DNA from: Micromonospora endolithica
Lineage (GTDB): Bacteria; Actinomycetota; Actinomycetes; Mycobacteriales; Micromonosporaceae
Length of the DNA: 64,000 nt
Reading direction: 5' to 3'
Assembly (NCBI RefSeq): GCF_003626595.1
Contig: NZ_RBAK01000015.1
Span: forward strand, 96,353-160,352
Under the pieces are notes generated by a model, which searched no databases, was not told the origin of the DNA, and saw nothing but the letters and a program-made list of their open reading frames with translations. This document shows positions 34,789-42,064 of the stretch, piece by piece. Every line of letters starts with the position of its first letter. The stretch's first letter is position 1. A program made the position numbers and the translations under genes.

Positions 34789-35958
34789 ATGAGATTCGAG
34801 ATCAGCAAGGTGCTGGACGCCATCGAGGGTCGGGTCTGCACCGACCCGTCGCTGGCCCGCGCGGTTCTCGACCTGGCCGAGGTGATCCGCTACCAGGACA
34901 TCGACGGCGGTCGGCCGGCGAGCCTGCTGCGGCTCGGCATGGTGATCGACGCGTTGGCCCGCCAACTGGAGGAGGACAGCGTTCCGGTCTACGCGGTGGT
35001 GCACCGCGCGCTGCTCTCCGACGCCGACCTGACGTCCAACGAACGCATGGTGGTGCGGCGCTGGGCCGACGACGGCCTGGTCGAGGTGCTCGACAATCCC
35101 GGGGACCGGATGCTGGAGGTGGCCGACCTGCTCGGCCTGCCGGTGCTCACCCGGGCCCGGTTCGACGGCCTGCGCGGCCGTTACCCGTGGGTGACCGACC
35201 AGCCCGGCCGCGTCGTCGCCCCGGTTCCGGGAGCCGGCGGACCGGTCTTCATCGCCCACGTCGGCGGCGGGAACAGCCCGGTCGCCGGGCAACGGTCGCC
35301 GGCCGGCGTCAAGCTCCTCACCCGCCACTGGCGGTGCCCCGAGTCCGGGTGCGCCCTCTTCGGCGGTGGTGGCGGCGGTGGCGCCTTCGCCGACCTGGCC
35401 CAGGTCGTCGAACGCAGCCCGGCCGCACAACCGCCGCCGACCCTGCGTCAGGGAGCGCCGACCTGCCCCCGGCACGGCACCCGGCTGGGCGACCAGGGGC
35501 CCCGGCCCCACGCCGAGGTGCTCGCGGTGCGCATCGGCGGCCTGATCCGGCGCCGGTTCGTGCTCACCGAGGAGCAGCCGGTGACGATCGGCCGGGCACC
35601 CGAGGAGGACGGCGGCATCATGCTCGGTCAGTGGCTCAACGACGAGGCCCGCCGCTGGATCAGCCGCGGCCACGTGCGGTGCGAGCTGCGGCGGGCGACC
35701 GCCGCCGGCCGGAGCGAGATCGTGGTGACCGACGTCAGCACCAACGGCTCGGGCTTCCGGCCGGGCGGCTCGATGGCGGAGGCGGACCGCATCCCGCTGG
35801 CGCCGCAGCAGTCCCGGGTCCTCGGTCAGGGCGACATGGTCGAGCTGTACCCGGGCGTGCAGATCGGCCGGCCCGACGACCTCCCGGCGGGCGCGCCGTA
35901 CACCCCGGCCTCGGTGATGGCCGAGGCACCCACCATGGCCATGCGCCTGCCCCGCTGA
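34789..35958 (+). CDS. FHA-domain protein (389 aa)
   Basis: Cytosolic phosphothreonine-binding protein. The N-terminal half (MRFEISKVLDAIEGRVCTDPSLARAVLDLAEVI to about 140) is helical and unassigned. Residues 180-235 include a possible metal site (WRCPESGCALFGG...TCPRHGTR). The C-terminal FHA domain (about 260-370) has the GR, S-x-x-H and N residues in VTIGRAPEEDGG, WISRGHVRCEL and VTDVSTNGSGF. FHA proteins act downstream of Ser/Thr kinases, and one such kinase lies 8 kb away, but no direct link is shown. The ATG at 34789 has GGGGAG upstream. A 13-bp terminator follows. Confidence 0.85.
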   Translation: MRFEISKVLDAIEGRVCTDPSLARAVLDLAEVIRYQDIDGGRPASLLRLGMVIDALARQLEEDSVPVYAVVHRALLSDADLTSNERMVVRRWADDGLVEVLDNPGDRMLEVADLLGLPVLTRARFDGLRGRYPWVTDQPGRVVAPVPGAGGPVFIAHVGGGNSPVAGQRSPAGVKLLTRHWRCPESGCALFGGGGGGGAFADLAQVVERSPAAQPPPTLRQGAPTCPRHGTRLGDQGPRPHAEVLAVRIGGLIRRRFVLTEEQPVTIGRAPEEDGGIMLGQWLNDEARRWISRGHVRCELRRATAAGRSEIVVTDVSTNGSGFRPGGSMAEADRIPLAPQQSRVLGQGDMVELYPGVQIGRPDDLPAGAPYTPASVMAEAPTMAMRLPR

Positions 35959-35975
35959 GGGCGCGCGACGCGAGC

Positions 35976-36004
35976 GGGCGCCGGGACCGACGGTCCCGGC
36001 GCCC
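35976..36004. terminator. Bidirectional terminator between FHA gene and rocD
   Basis: Perfect 13-bp stem (35976-35988 with 35992-36004), three-base loop, followed by TTTCGGG on the plus strand. It lies between convergent genes. Confidence 0.8.
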
Positions 36005-36022
36005 TTTCGGGTGTACGACTCC

Positions 36023-37237
36023 TCAGCCGGCCAGCACGGCGGCGAGCTGCGCCACCGCGTGGTCGATCTCCGCCTCGGTGATCACCAGCGGCGGGGCGAG
36101 TCGGATGGTCGAACCGTGGGTGTCCTTGGCCAGCACCCCCCGCTCCATCAGCCGCTCGCACGCCTGGCGACCGCTCATCAGCGCCGGGTCGATGTCCAGG
36201 CCCGCCCACAGCCCGCGCACCCGGACGGCCACCAGTCCCTTGCCGACCAACGCCCGGAGACCGGCGTCCAGCCGCTCGCCCAGCTCGGCGGACCGGCGCT
36301 GGAACTCGCCGGTGGCCAGCAGCCGGACCACCTCGGTCGCCACCGCGCAGGCCAGCGGGTTGCCGCCGAACGTGGAGCCGTGCTGGCCGGGCTTGAGCAC
36401 GCCCAGCACGTCGGCGTTCGCGGCCACCGCGGACACCGGCACGATGCCGCCGCCGAGCGCCTTGCCCAGCAGGTACATGTCCGGCACGACACCCTCGTGG
36501 TCACACGCGAACGTGCGACCGGTCCGGCCCAGACCGGACTGGATCTCGTCGGCGACGAACAGCACGTTCCGCTCGGTGCAGACCCGGCGTACGCCCGGCA
36601 GGTAACCCTCCGGCGGCAGCACCACGCCCTGCTCACCCTGGATCGGTTCGAGCAGCACCGCGACGGTGTTCTCGTCGATCGCCGCCTCCAGCGCCGCGAG
36701 GTCGCCGTAGGGGACCACGGTGAAGCCCGGCGTGTACGGCCCGAAGTCGGCCCGCGCGTCCTCGTCGGTGGAGAAGCTGACGATGGTGGTCGTACGCCCG
36801 TGGAAGTTGCCCTCCGCGACCACGATGTTGGCCTGGCCCGGTGCGACGCCCTTGACCTGGTAGCCCCACTTGCGGGCCACCTTGATGCCGGTCTCCACCG
36901 CCTCGGCGCCGGTGTTCATCGGCAGCACCAGGTCCTTGCCGCACAGCGCGGCCAGTTCCCGGCAGAAGTCGGCGAACTGGTCGTGGACGAACGCCCGGCT
37001 GGTCAGCGTCAGCTTGTCCAGCTGCTCGTGGGCGGCCTGGATCAGGGTGGGATGCCGGTGGCCGAAGTTCAGCGCCGAGTAACCGGCGAGGCAGTCGAGG
37101 TAGCGACGGCCGTCCACGTCGGTCACCCAGGATCCCTCGGCGGAGGCGACCACCACGGGCAACGGGTGGTAGTTGTGCGCGGTCCACCGTTCCGCGTCCC
37201 GGACCGCACCCGGCGTCCGCAGCATGTCCTCGATCAC
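36023..37237 (-). CDS. rocD: Ornithine aminotransferase
   Basis: PLP enzyme converting ornithine and 2-oxoglutarate to glutamate semialdehyde and glutamate. The 404-aa product has HNYHPLPVVVASAEGSWVTD, YLDCLAGYSALNFGHRHP, NTGAEAVETGIKVARKWGY, EPIQGEQGVVLPPEGYL, DEIQSGLGRTGRTFA and the PLP lysine in LLGKALGGGIVPVSA, all characteristic of ornithine transaminase. The GTG at 37237 overlaps the ddaH stop by four bases (GTGA). The pair suggests a route from methylated arginines or arginine to glutamate, although an ornithine-forming step is not encoded next to them. Confidence 0.93.
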   Translation of the reverse strand: MIEDMLRTPGAVRDAERWTAHNYHPLPVVVASAEGSWVTDVDGRRYLDCLAGYSALNFGHRHPTLIQAAHEQLDKLTLTSRAFVHDQFADFCRELAALCGKDLVLPMNTGAEAVETGIKVARKWGYQVKGVAPGQANIVVAEGNFHGRTTTIVSFSTDEDARADFGPYTPGFTVVPYGDLAALEAAIDENTVAVLLEPIQGEQGVVLPPEGYLPGVRRVCTERNVLFVADEIQSGLGRTGRTFACDHEGVVPDMYLLGKALGGGIVPVSAVAANADVLGVLKPGQHGSTFGGNPLACAVATEVVRLLATGEFQRRSAELGERLDAGLRALVGKGLVAVRVRGLWAGLDIDPALMSGRQACERLMERGVLAKDTHGSTIRLAPPLVITEAEIDHAVAQLAAVLAG

Positions 37238-38055
37238 TTGCTCGCCTTTCCCTGACGGAGTCGCAACGTGCAGCACTTCGGGCCGCCGCCGGCCTTACGC
37301 AGCTCGGACAGGTCGACGCCGATGGTCTGGTAGCCCCGGTCGCGCAGCTTCGCGGCCAGGTCGGTGGCCTGCGCCGGCAGCACCACGTGCCGGCCGTCGC
37401 TGACCGCGTTCAGGCCCAGCACCTCGGCGTCGGCCATGGTGGCGTGCACCGCGTCCGGGAAGAGCCGGCGCAGCACCGCCTGGCTGCCCGGCGAGAACGC
37501 CTCCGGCAGGTACGCCACGGTCCGCTCGTCGAGCACCGTCAACGCGGTGTCCAGGTGGTAGAAGCGCGGGTCGACCAGCTGCATGGTGATCACCGGGTAG
37601 CCGAAGACCTCCTGCAACTGCGCGTGCGAGGCGTGCGCGGTGCGGAAGCCGGTGCCGGCGAGCAGGTGGTCACCGGCCAGCAGGACGTCGCCCTCGCCCT
37701 CGTTGACGTGCTTCGGGTCGTACATCTCGAAGCCGGCGGCCTCGAACCACGCCCGGTAGGCGGGTGCCTCGTCGGCCCGCTGCGGGTCCCGGAACTGCAC
37801 CGCCATCGCCCGGTCGTCGATCACCGTGCCGCCGTTCGCGGCGAACACCATGTCGGGCAGGCCGGGCACCGGAGCGATCTCCTCGACGGTGTGGCCCAGT
37901 TCCCGGTAGATCTCGCGCAGCCGCTCCCACTGCCGGATCGCCAGGTCGGCGTCGACCGGCGCGGCCGGGTCCATCCACGGGTTGATCGCGTAGTCGACGG
38001 CGAAGTACGTCGGCCGGCACATCAGAAAGCGCTGGCTGGTGGCGTCCATCGTCAT
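37234..38055 (-). CDS. ddaH: Dimethylargininase / arginine-deiminase-superfamily amidinohydrolase (DDAH)
   Basis: Hydrolyses N-methylated arginine to citrulline and methylamine, or a related guanidine. The 273-aa product has FLMCRPTYFAVDYAINPWMD, MVFAANGGTVIDDRAMAVQF, the acidic and histidine residues in GEGDVL and RFYHLDTALTVLD, and the catalytic Cys in the C-terminal GGPKCCTLRL. The ATG at 38055 has AGGA close upstream and GGGAG further on. Coupled to rocD. Some relatives act on free arginine, so the true substrate is uncertain. The 366-bp region upstream contains TCGTTGCGTC repeats that may be regulatory. Confidence 0.9.
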   Translation of the reverse strand: MTMDATSQRFLMCRPTYFAVDYAINPWMDPAAPVDADLAIRQWERLREIYRELGHTVEEIAPVPGLPDMVFAANGGTVIDDRAMAVQFRDPQRADEAPAYRAWFEAAGFEMYDPKHVNEGEGDVLLAGDHLLAGTGFRTAHASHAQLQEVFGYPVITMQLVDPRFYHLDTALTVLDERTVAYLPEAFSPGSQAVLRRLFPDAVHATMADAEVLGLNAVSDGRHVVLPAQATDLAAKLRDRGYQTIGVDLSELRKAGGGPKCCTLRLRQGKASK

Positions 38056-38421
38056 TGTCCTGCTCCCAGGGGTCGGGCGCGCCCGGCCACCTTCGGCCTG
38101 CGGGCTGGCGCCGTTGCTCAACGTTATGCGCCCCTGGCGGAGGGATCCACCGCCGGAACTTGCGGAAGCCAGCCGATCGTTGCGTCTGGCAGGTGTGGCG
38201 CGACGTTTCGTTGCGTCCGGTGTCCCGCCCGCCGTTCCACCGCGAGGAAGGGGTACCGACGGACTCCGGGGGACGCGGGGCGCGGACGCACTTCGGGGGC
38301 GGCGAACCGCCGCCCCCGAAAGGATGTGCGCCCGGCTGGTGAACCACCAGACTGGTCGGGCTGGTCGCCGGTGAACCACCGGCGCTCGCCGGCGCATCGC
38401 CGGCGAGCCGAACAGTGCCCG
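38056..38421. other. Intergenic region upstream of ddaH, with repeats
   Basis: No convincing gene in 366 bp. It holds the leftward promoter for ddaH-rocD. TCGTTGCGTC occurs twice (about 38176 and 38208), a possible regulator site. Two small hairpins CTGGTG-AAC-CACCAG and CCGGTG-AAC-CACCGG and an 11-bp stem GCTCGCCGGCG-CAT-CGCCGGCGAGC (about 38388-38412) lie near the end of the neighbouring minus-strand gene and may terminate it. Confidence 0.5.
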
Positions 38422-39315
38422 CTAGAAGCGGTCCACAAACTGTGAGTCGAGCCACTCGCGGAGCCGGGCCACCCAGTCGCCGTCGGTGGTGGGCCAGTCG
38501 AACTGGCCGGTCATGGCCAGCACGCCGAGGACCACCGCACCGAGGCCGGCGGCGATGCCGAGCAACGCGTCGGTCTTGCCGGCGATGTGCCGACGGCGGG
38601 TCGCCCTCAGGCCCAGCACGGCCAGCACCGCGCCGAGAGCGCCGAGTGCGATGCCGTACCCGGCGAGGGCGCCGGTGAGCACGAAGAGCGCGCCGGCCAC
38701 GCCGATGACCAGGCCGAGGGTGGCCAGCAGGCTGGCCCGGGGCTTCGGGCCGACGACGGCGGGCCGCTCGACGCGGTCGTCGACGCCGTCACCGTCCCGG
38801 TCGACGACCGGTGCCGGCGTACGGCCGGTCGCGGGCACCGCCGTACCGTCGCGGTCGTCCACGCCGTCGCCGTCCCGGTCCACGGCGGGCTCGGGTGCCC
38901 GGGGCCGTTCGGGCGCGGTAACCCGGGCCGCGGCGGCGTCCCGGTCGAGGTCGGCGGTGCGGCCGTCGAGGGTGCGCTCCGTCATCGGGTCGTGCGGGTC
39001 GGTGGCCTTCGGCTGCCGACGGACGTCCCCGTCCGGGCGGGCGGTGGCCGCACGGGCGACGGCGGCCCGCCGGGCCGCCCGCTCCTCGGCGCTGCCCTCG
39101 GTCGCGGTGGCCGCACCGCTGCGGTACGTCGTCTGCTCGTCGTCGCGACCCGTCACCGTCGGCGGGTCGATCCGCCCGGTGTCGTCGGCCCGGCCGGTGT
39201 CATCGGCCCGGCCGGTCTGGTCGGCCCGGTCGGCCTCGTCCGCGCGGGTACGGGCGTCCACGTCGTCGTTCGGCGCCGGCTCCGACCGGCGCAAGAGGGA
39301 AGGAATCCTGACCAC
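38422..39315 (-). CDS. Membrane protein with DxDGDGVDD repeats
   Basis: A 297-aa protein of unknown function. The first about 190 residues are hydrophilic with low complexity (RADEADRADQTGRADDTGRADDTGR). Two thrombospondin-type-3-like calcium loops follow (VDRDGDGVDDRDGT and VDRDGDGVDDRVE). Three hydrophobic segments come next (LLATLGLVIGVAGALFVLTGAL, GIALGALGAVLAVLGL, LLGIAAGLGAVVLGVLAMTG), then a short tail. The GTG at 39315 is supported by GGAGG six bases upstream; a longer frame to 39486 would run into the attachment site. Calcium binding is inferred from the motif alone. Confidence 0.7.
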   Translation of the reverse strand: MVRIPSLLRRSEPAPNDDVDARTRADEADRADQTGRADDTGRADDTGRIDPPTVTGRDDEQTTYRSGAATATEGSAEERAARRAAVARAATARPDGDVRRQPKATDPHDPMTERTLDGRTADLDRDAAAARVTAPERPRAPEPAVDRDGDGVDDRDGTAVPATGRTPAPVVDRDGDGVDDRVERPAVVGPKPRASLLATLGLVIGVAGALFVLTGALAGYGIALGALGAVLAVLGLRATRRRHIAGKTDALLGIAAGLGAVVLGVLAMTGQFDWPTTDGDWVARLREWLDSQFVDRF

Positions 39316-39470
39316 AACACACCTCCTGGTAAATGCGTTGGCGGCCGTCCAGCGGGTGGCGCCGACGCGTGACACGGTTGAGGTACCCATCCGCGACCTC
39401 CGCGACACCCGGTGACGGACCGGGTGGACCGTCGGGGGCGGTGACCCGGAGGCCGGGCTACCGTTGCCGG

Positions 39471-39493
39471 CGTGCCAGAGGGACACACCATCC
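39471..39493. other. attL: left 23-bp attachment repeat with truncated nei start
   Basis: The 23-bp sequence beginning CGTGCCAGAGGGACACACC is repeated exactly at 50723-50745. Here it encodes the first codons of the glycosylase (GTG CCA GAG GGA CAC ACC ATC) but then runs into element sequence and stops after nine codons (TAG at 39498). The native upstream region of the glycosylase gene lies to the left. Confidence 0.88.
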
Positions 39494-39573
39494 GTCTGTA
39501 GAAGGCGGTATGCGGACCGACAACCGGCTGTCTAGCAGGAGAAACGGCCGTTGACCGTAACCGCTGACCGCAC

Positions 39574-39600
39574 CCGGCCCCACCTCGGACCCACATTGGC
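39574..39600. promoter_or_regulatory. Left arm-type integrase sites (candidate)
   Basis: CCGGCCCCACCTCGG then ACCCACATTGGC: two tandem copies of a GGCCCCACATCGG-like unit, 81 bp inside attL. The same tandem pair, better conserved, lies 92 bp inside attR (50605-50631) in the same orientation, as expected for arm sites of a lambda-type integrase. Confidence 0.55.
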
Positions 39601-39609
39601 CACCCGTGC

Positions 39610-40005
39610 TCAGCCGTGGCCAGCCGTACGCCGACCAGGGCTCGCCCGGCGCTGCGGGGTGGCCGGCACCCCGGCGGGGCGGCGATCTTGGCGCACGTTC
39701 GGGATGGCAGCCGACCGCGTCGGCTTGCGTGGCGTGGGCGCGGGGCGCTGCACCCGCAGGCCGACCGGCTGCACGAAGATCGACCGTCGGGCCACCGCGT
39801 CGCCCGCCGCGTTCAACTCGTACACGTCGAGCCAGCACCACCCGTCATAGGTGATCCAGTCGAGCACCCGGATCACCCGGCACATGATCGGCCTGATGAA
39901 CTGGACACTGGCCGCGCGCGTCACGTGCACCAAGTCGCCGGGCTTCGGTGTCGTCACCGTGTCCATCCGAGGAATCGCGCGTGCAACGACCCGGCCGCTA
40001 CCCAT
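39610..40005 (-). CDS. Small conserved protein of unknown function (up to 131 aa)
   Basis: Recognisable core: TPKPGDLVHVTRAASVQFIRPIMCRVIRVLD-WITYDGWCWLDVYELNAAGDAVARRSIFVQ, a small beta-rich domain. I recall similar proteins beside XRE/DUF397 genes in actinomycetes, but have no function for them. The remainder is a basic Pro/Arg-rich tail. Two starts are possible: the ATG at 40005 with GAGGAT upstream, which overlaps the preceding gene by 52 bases, and the ATG at 39966 (MDTVTTPKPGDLV) without a clear ribosome site. It is the last of three leftward genes near attL. Confidence 0.55.
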   Translation of the reverse strand: MGSGRVVARAIPRMDTVTTPKPGDLVHVTRAASVQFIRPIMCRVIRVLDWITYDGWCWLDVYELNAAGDAVARRSIFVQPVGLRVQRPAPTPRKPTRSAAIPNVRQDRRPAGVPATPQRRASPGRRTAGHG

Positions 40006-40172
40006 GCCAGATCCTCAGCGGCCCACGCAAAGTACGAGCCCATGTAGATCGTCAGAGATTCAGGTGCCCCGTCGAACTCGGCGCGCAACTCCTGTCGTCG
40101 CGTGGGGCAGGGCCAGGGCAGGGAGCAGCCGCCGCACGTCCAGACCGGCAGTACCGGCCCGTGCGTGGTCAT
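39954..40172 (-). CDS. Small zinc-ribbon-like conserved protein (72 aa)
   Basis: MTTHGPVLPVWTCGGCSLPWPCPTRRQELRAEFDG and so on: a 72-aa protein with a C-x2-C-x5-C cluster that could bind a metal, followed by a helical C-terminus (LTIYMGSYFAWAAEDLAWVAAGSLHARFLGW). I recall this type of protein in Streptomyces and Micromonospora genomes near DUF397 genes; function unknown. The ATG overlaps the stop of the upstream gene (ATGA at 40169-40172). Confidence 0.65.
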   Translation of the reverse strand: MTTHGPVLPVWTCGGCSLPWPCPTRRQELRAEFDGAPESLTIYMGSYFAWAAEDLAWVAAGSLHARFLGWTR

Positions 40173-40348
40173 GCCTCACCGCCGGGCCAGTGCCCACGGT
40201 TGATCGGGATTCGGTGGCGGGCTCGGCAGGGCAGTTCCGCGCCGCAACGGCACACCCTGCGCCAGCGCGCCCAACTCCAGATCGGCCGGTGCCGACGGGC
40301 CAGCGTCAGCGCGGCAGCCATCAGATACTCGTCGTACGTCACGCGCAT
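40169..40348 (-). CDS. Small basic conserved protein (59 aa)
   Basis: Starts MRVTYDEYLMAAALTLARRHRP and contains WRRVCRCGAELPCRARHRIPINRGHW, a possible C-x-C/C zinc site. ATG at 40348 with GGGAGGA eight bases upstream. It is the first gene of the three-gene leftward unit and is divergent from the XRE gene. Function unknown. Confidence 0.65.
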   Translation of the reverse strand: MRVTYDEYLMAAALTLARRHRPIWSWARWRRVCRCGAELPCRARHRIPINRGHWPGGEA

Positions 40349-40488
40349 CGGGGCGTCCTCCCGAGAAATAGCGCCGCCCCGCCCACGCACAATTCCGCAG
40401 TGAGCGAGACAGCGGGCTATTGTCAGCGCCATTCCTGACGCCGCTTATGACCGTGCGGTGGTTGACAGCATGTGACACGGTCGGCACC

Positions 40489-40517
40489 TTGCGCAACGCT
40501 CGATGGCGCTCTATTCT
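40489..40517 (+). promoter_or_regulatory. Predicted sigma-70-type promoter for the XRE gene
   Basis: TTGCGC (40489-40494) and TATTCT (40512-40517) are separated by 17 bases. The downstream ATG is at 40604, implying a leader of about 80 bases. The surrounding region (40349-40603) is AT-richer than the chromosome and contains no other gene. Confidence 0.45.
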
Positions 40518-40603
40518 CGTGCCGCATTGACGCGCGAGGAATGGAAGAGAAATATGTGCGGGAAGAAACATCGGCTGTTGCAGGAGGGGCGCGGTGATGT
40601 TGC

Positions 40604-41488
40604 ATGACGGATGAAACAAGCGGGTCCACCGTCCCCCGCCGTCAGCTCGGAAGACTCCTCACGCAGCTACGCGAGGACGCTTCCGTTTCACTCGACACCG
40701 CAGCCGAGGGGCTGGACTGCTCCCGGCAGAAGGTCTGGCGCATCGAGAAGGGGTTGGTGCCGGTCCGAGTGGTGGATGCCCGCGTGATGTGCGAGCTGTA
40801 CCGAGTATCGGAGGACATGAAGGCGATCATCACCGGCCTCGCGAAGGAGACTCGCGCTAAGGGTTGGTGGCACTCGTACGGTGATGTCGTCCCTTCGTGG
40901 TTCTCGTTATACGTCGGGCTAGAATCGTCGGCCTCCGTGCTGCGCCATTACGACGCCGAGTTAATCCCTGGACTTCTCCAGACTCGCGAGTACGCTACCG
41001 AGCTATTCCGCCGGAAGGCTCCAACCATGAGCGGGGAGGAGCGGGAGAAGCTTGTGGAGGTGCGGTTACAGCGGCAAAACATCCTCGTGCGGCGGCTGCC
41101 CAGTGCGCCCACGCTGCGAGTGGTCCTGAGCGAAGCCGTGCTGCGGCGCACCATCCCGGATCGGCTGGCGATGGCCGGGCAGTTGCGGCACCTGCTCGAC
41201 GTAGCTGCGCTGCCGAACGTGAGCCTGCGCGTCCTCCCGCTGGCTGCCGGTCCGCCGCTGGCCAGCGAGACGGGTACCTTCGTCCTCCTGGACTTCCCGC
41301 AGGCGTTCGGCCGGGCATCGACTGAGCCGACTACCGTCTACCTTGAGAACATCACCGGCGCGCTGTACCTGGACAAGCCGGCCGAAGTGGCCGCGTACGT
41401 CCACGTCTGGTCTGACCTGGAAGCACTCGCGTCGGATGAGGCAGAATCAGAGAAAATGATCAAGACGATCATCGAGGAGCAATCATGA
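40604..41488 (+). CDS. XRE-family helix-turn-helix regulator with DUF5753
   Basis: A 294-aa regulator of the common actinobacterial type. The N-terminal HTH is RRQLGRLLTQLREDASVSLDTAAEGLDCSRQKVWRIEKG; the C-terminal DUF5753 region includes AELIPGLLQTREYATELFR, RLQRQNILVRR and VVLSEAVLRR. The stop overlaps the DUF397 gene (ATGA), the usual pairing. Three leucines are encoded by TTA (codons 102, 120 and 155), very rare in such genomes and, in Streptomyces, a mark of bldA-dependent translation and often of acquired DNA. The ATG at 40604 has GGAGG only at 17 bases, so initiation is unusual. It may control element functions or be cargo. Confidence 0.88.
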   Translation: MTDETSGSTVPRRQLGRLLTQLREDASVSLDTAAEGLDCSRQKVWRIEKGLVPVRVVDARVMCELYRVSEDMKAIITGLAKETRAKGWWHSYGDVVPSWFSLYVGLESSASVLRHYDAELIPGLLQTREYATELFRRKAPTMSGEEREKLVEVRLQRQNILVRRLPSAPTLRVVLSEAVLRRTIPDRLAMAGQLRHLLDVAALPNVSLRVLPLAAGPPLASETGTFVLLDFPQAFGRASTEPTTVYLENITGALYLDKPAEVAAYVHVWSDLEALASDEAESEKMIKTIIEEQS

Positions 41489-41682
41489 GTGACCTTGCCG
41501 GTGCCGTCTGGCGCAAGAGCACCCGCAGCGGCGGGAGCGGCGGCAACTGCGTCGAGGTGGCCGATAACCTGCGTGGCGTCGTGGGCGTACGGGACAGCAA
41601 GGACAAGACCGGGCCAGTGCTCACGTTCGGCCCTGACGCTTGGTCGGCCTTCGTGGGCCAGGTGCGGCACGGGCTGCGCTGA
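41485..41682 (+). CDS. DUF397 domain protein
   Basis: A 65-aa protein: MSDLAGAVWRKSTRSGGSGGNCVEVAD, VVGVRDSKDKTGPVLTF, WSAFVGQVRHG, the complete DUF397 signature. These proteins are small partners of XRE/DUF5753 regulators and may modulate them. It is translationally coupled by ATGA to the upstream gene. Confidence 0.93.
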   Translation: MSDLAGAVWRKSTRSGGSGGNCVEVADNLRGVVGVRDSKDKTGPVLTFGPDAWSAFVGQVRHGLR

Positions 41683-41689
41683 ACGCAAT

Positions 41690-41722
41690 CGGGGCCGCCT
41701 ACCCCACTGGCAGGCGGCCCCG
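41690..41722 (+). terminator. Terminator after the XRE-DUF397 pair
   Basis: CGGGGCCGCCT (41690-41700) pairs perfectly with AGGCGGCCCCG (41712-41722), loop 11 bases, eight bases after the DUF397 stop. Confidence 0.8.
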
Positions 41723-41760
41723 AATCGACCGTTACGCGCGACCGCTGCGCCCGGTTCGGG

Positions 41761-42003
41761 TCACTGAAGCCGCCTGCCTCTCCCCTTGGGAGGCGCGATG
41801 TCGTCCCATGCTCTCGTGTAGTTCAGCGCCCAGTCGCCGCCCACCCCCTGCGGGGTTAGCGTCTCCTCCTCTAGCGCGTCTAGCGCCGCCTGCCGCACCT
41901 TGTTGACGACCCGCCGCATCCGCGCCTCGCTCGCGTTCCCGCCGCCCGTCAGGTCGATCCACAGCCGGATGTCCAGAGTCTTGGCCACCGCATCGTTCTC
42001 CAT
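41761..42003 (-). CDS. Small protein of unknown function (80 aa)
   Basis: MENDAVAKTLDIRLWIDLTGGGNASEARMRRVVNKVRQAALDALEEE and on: an alpha/beta-looking 80-aa protein without recognised domain. The ATG at 42003 has GAGGAGG seven bases upstream, supporting translation. It lies 61 bases downstream of the integrase in the same direction and is probably the last gene of the leftward unit. Confidence 0.6.
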   Translation of the reverse strand: MENDAVAKTLDIRLWIDLTGGGNASEARMRRVVNKVRQAALDALEEETLTPQGVGGDWALNYTRAWDDIAPPKGRGRRLQ

Positions 42004-42064
42004 CGAGCCTCCTCAACTTGTGGGAAGACTTTAACGAACTTCTAAATTTTTCTCAACGAAAACG

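Noticed and set aside
34789..35958. GarA/OdhI-type inhibitor of Kgd
   Set aside because: GarA proteins are about 150 aa with an N-terminal ETT/TxxT motif; this FHA protein is 389 aa with a different N-terminal half.
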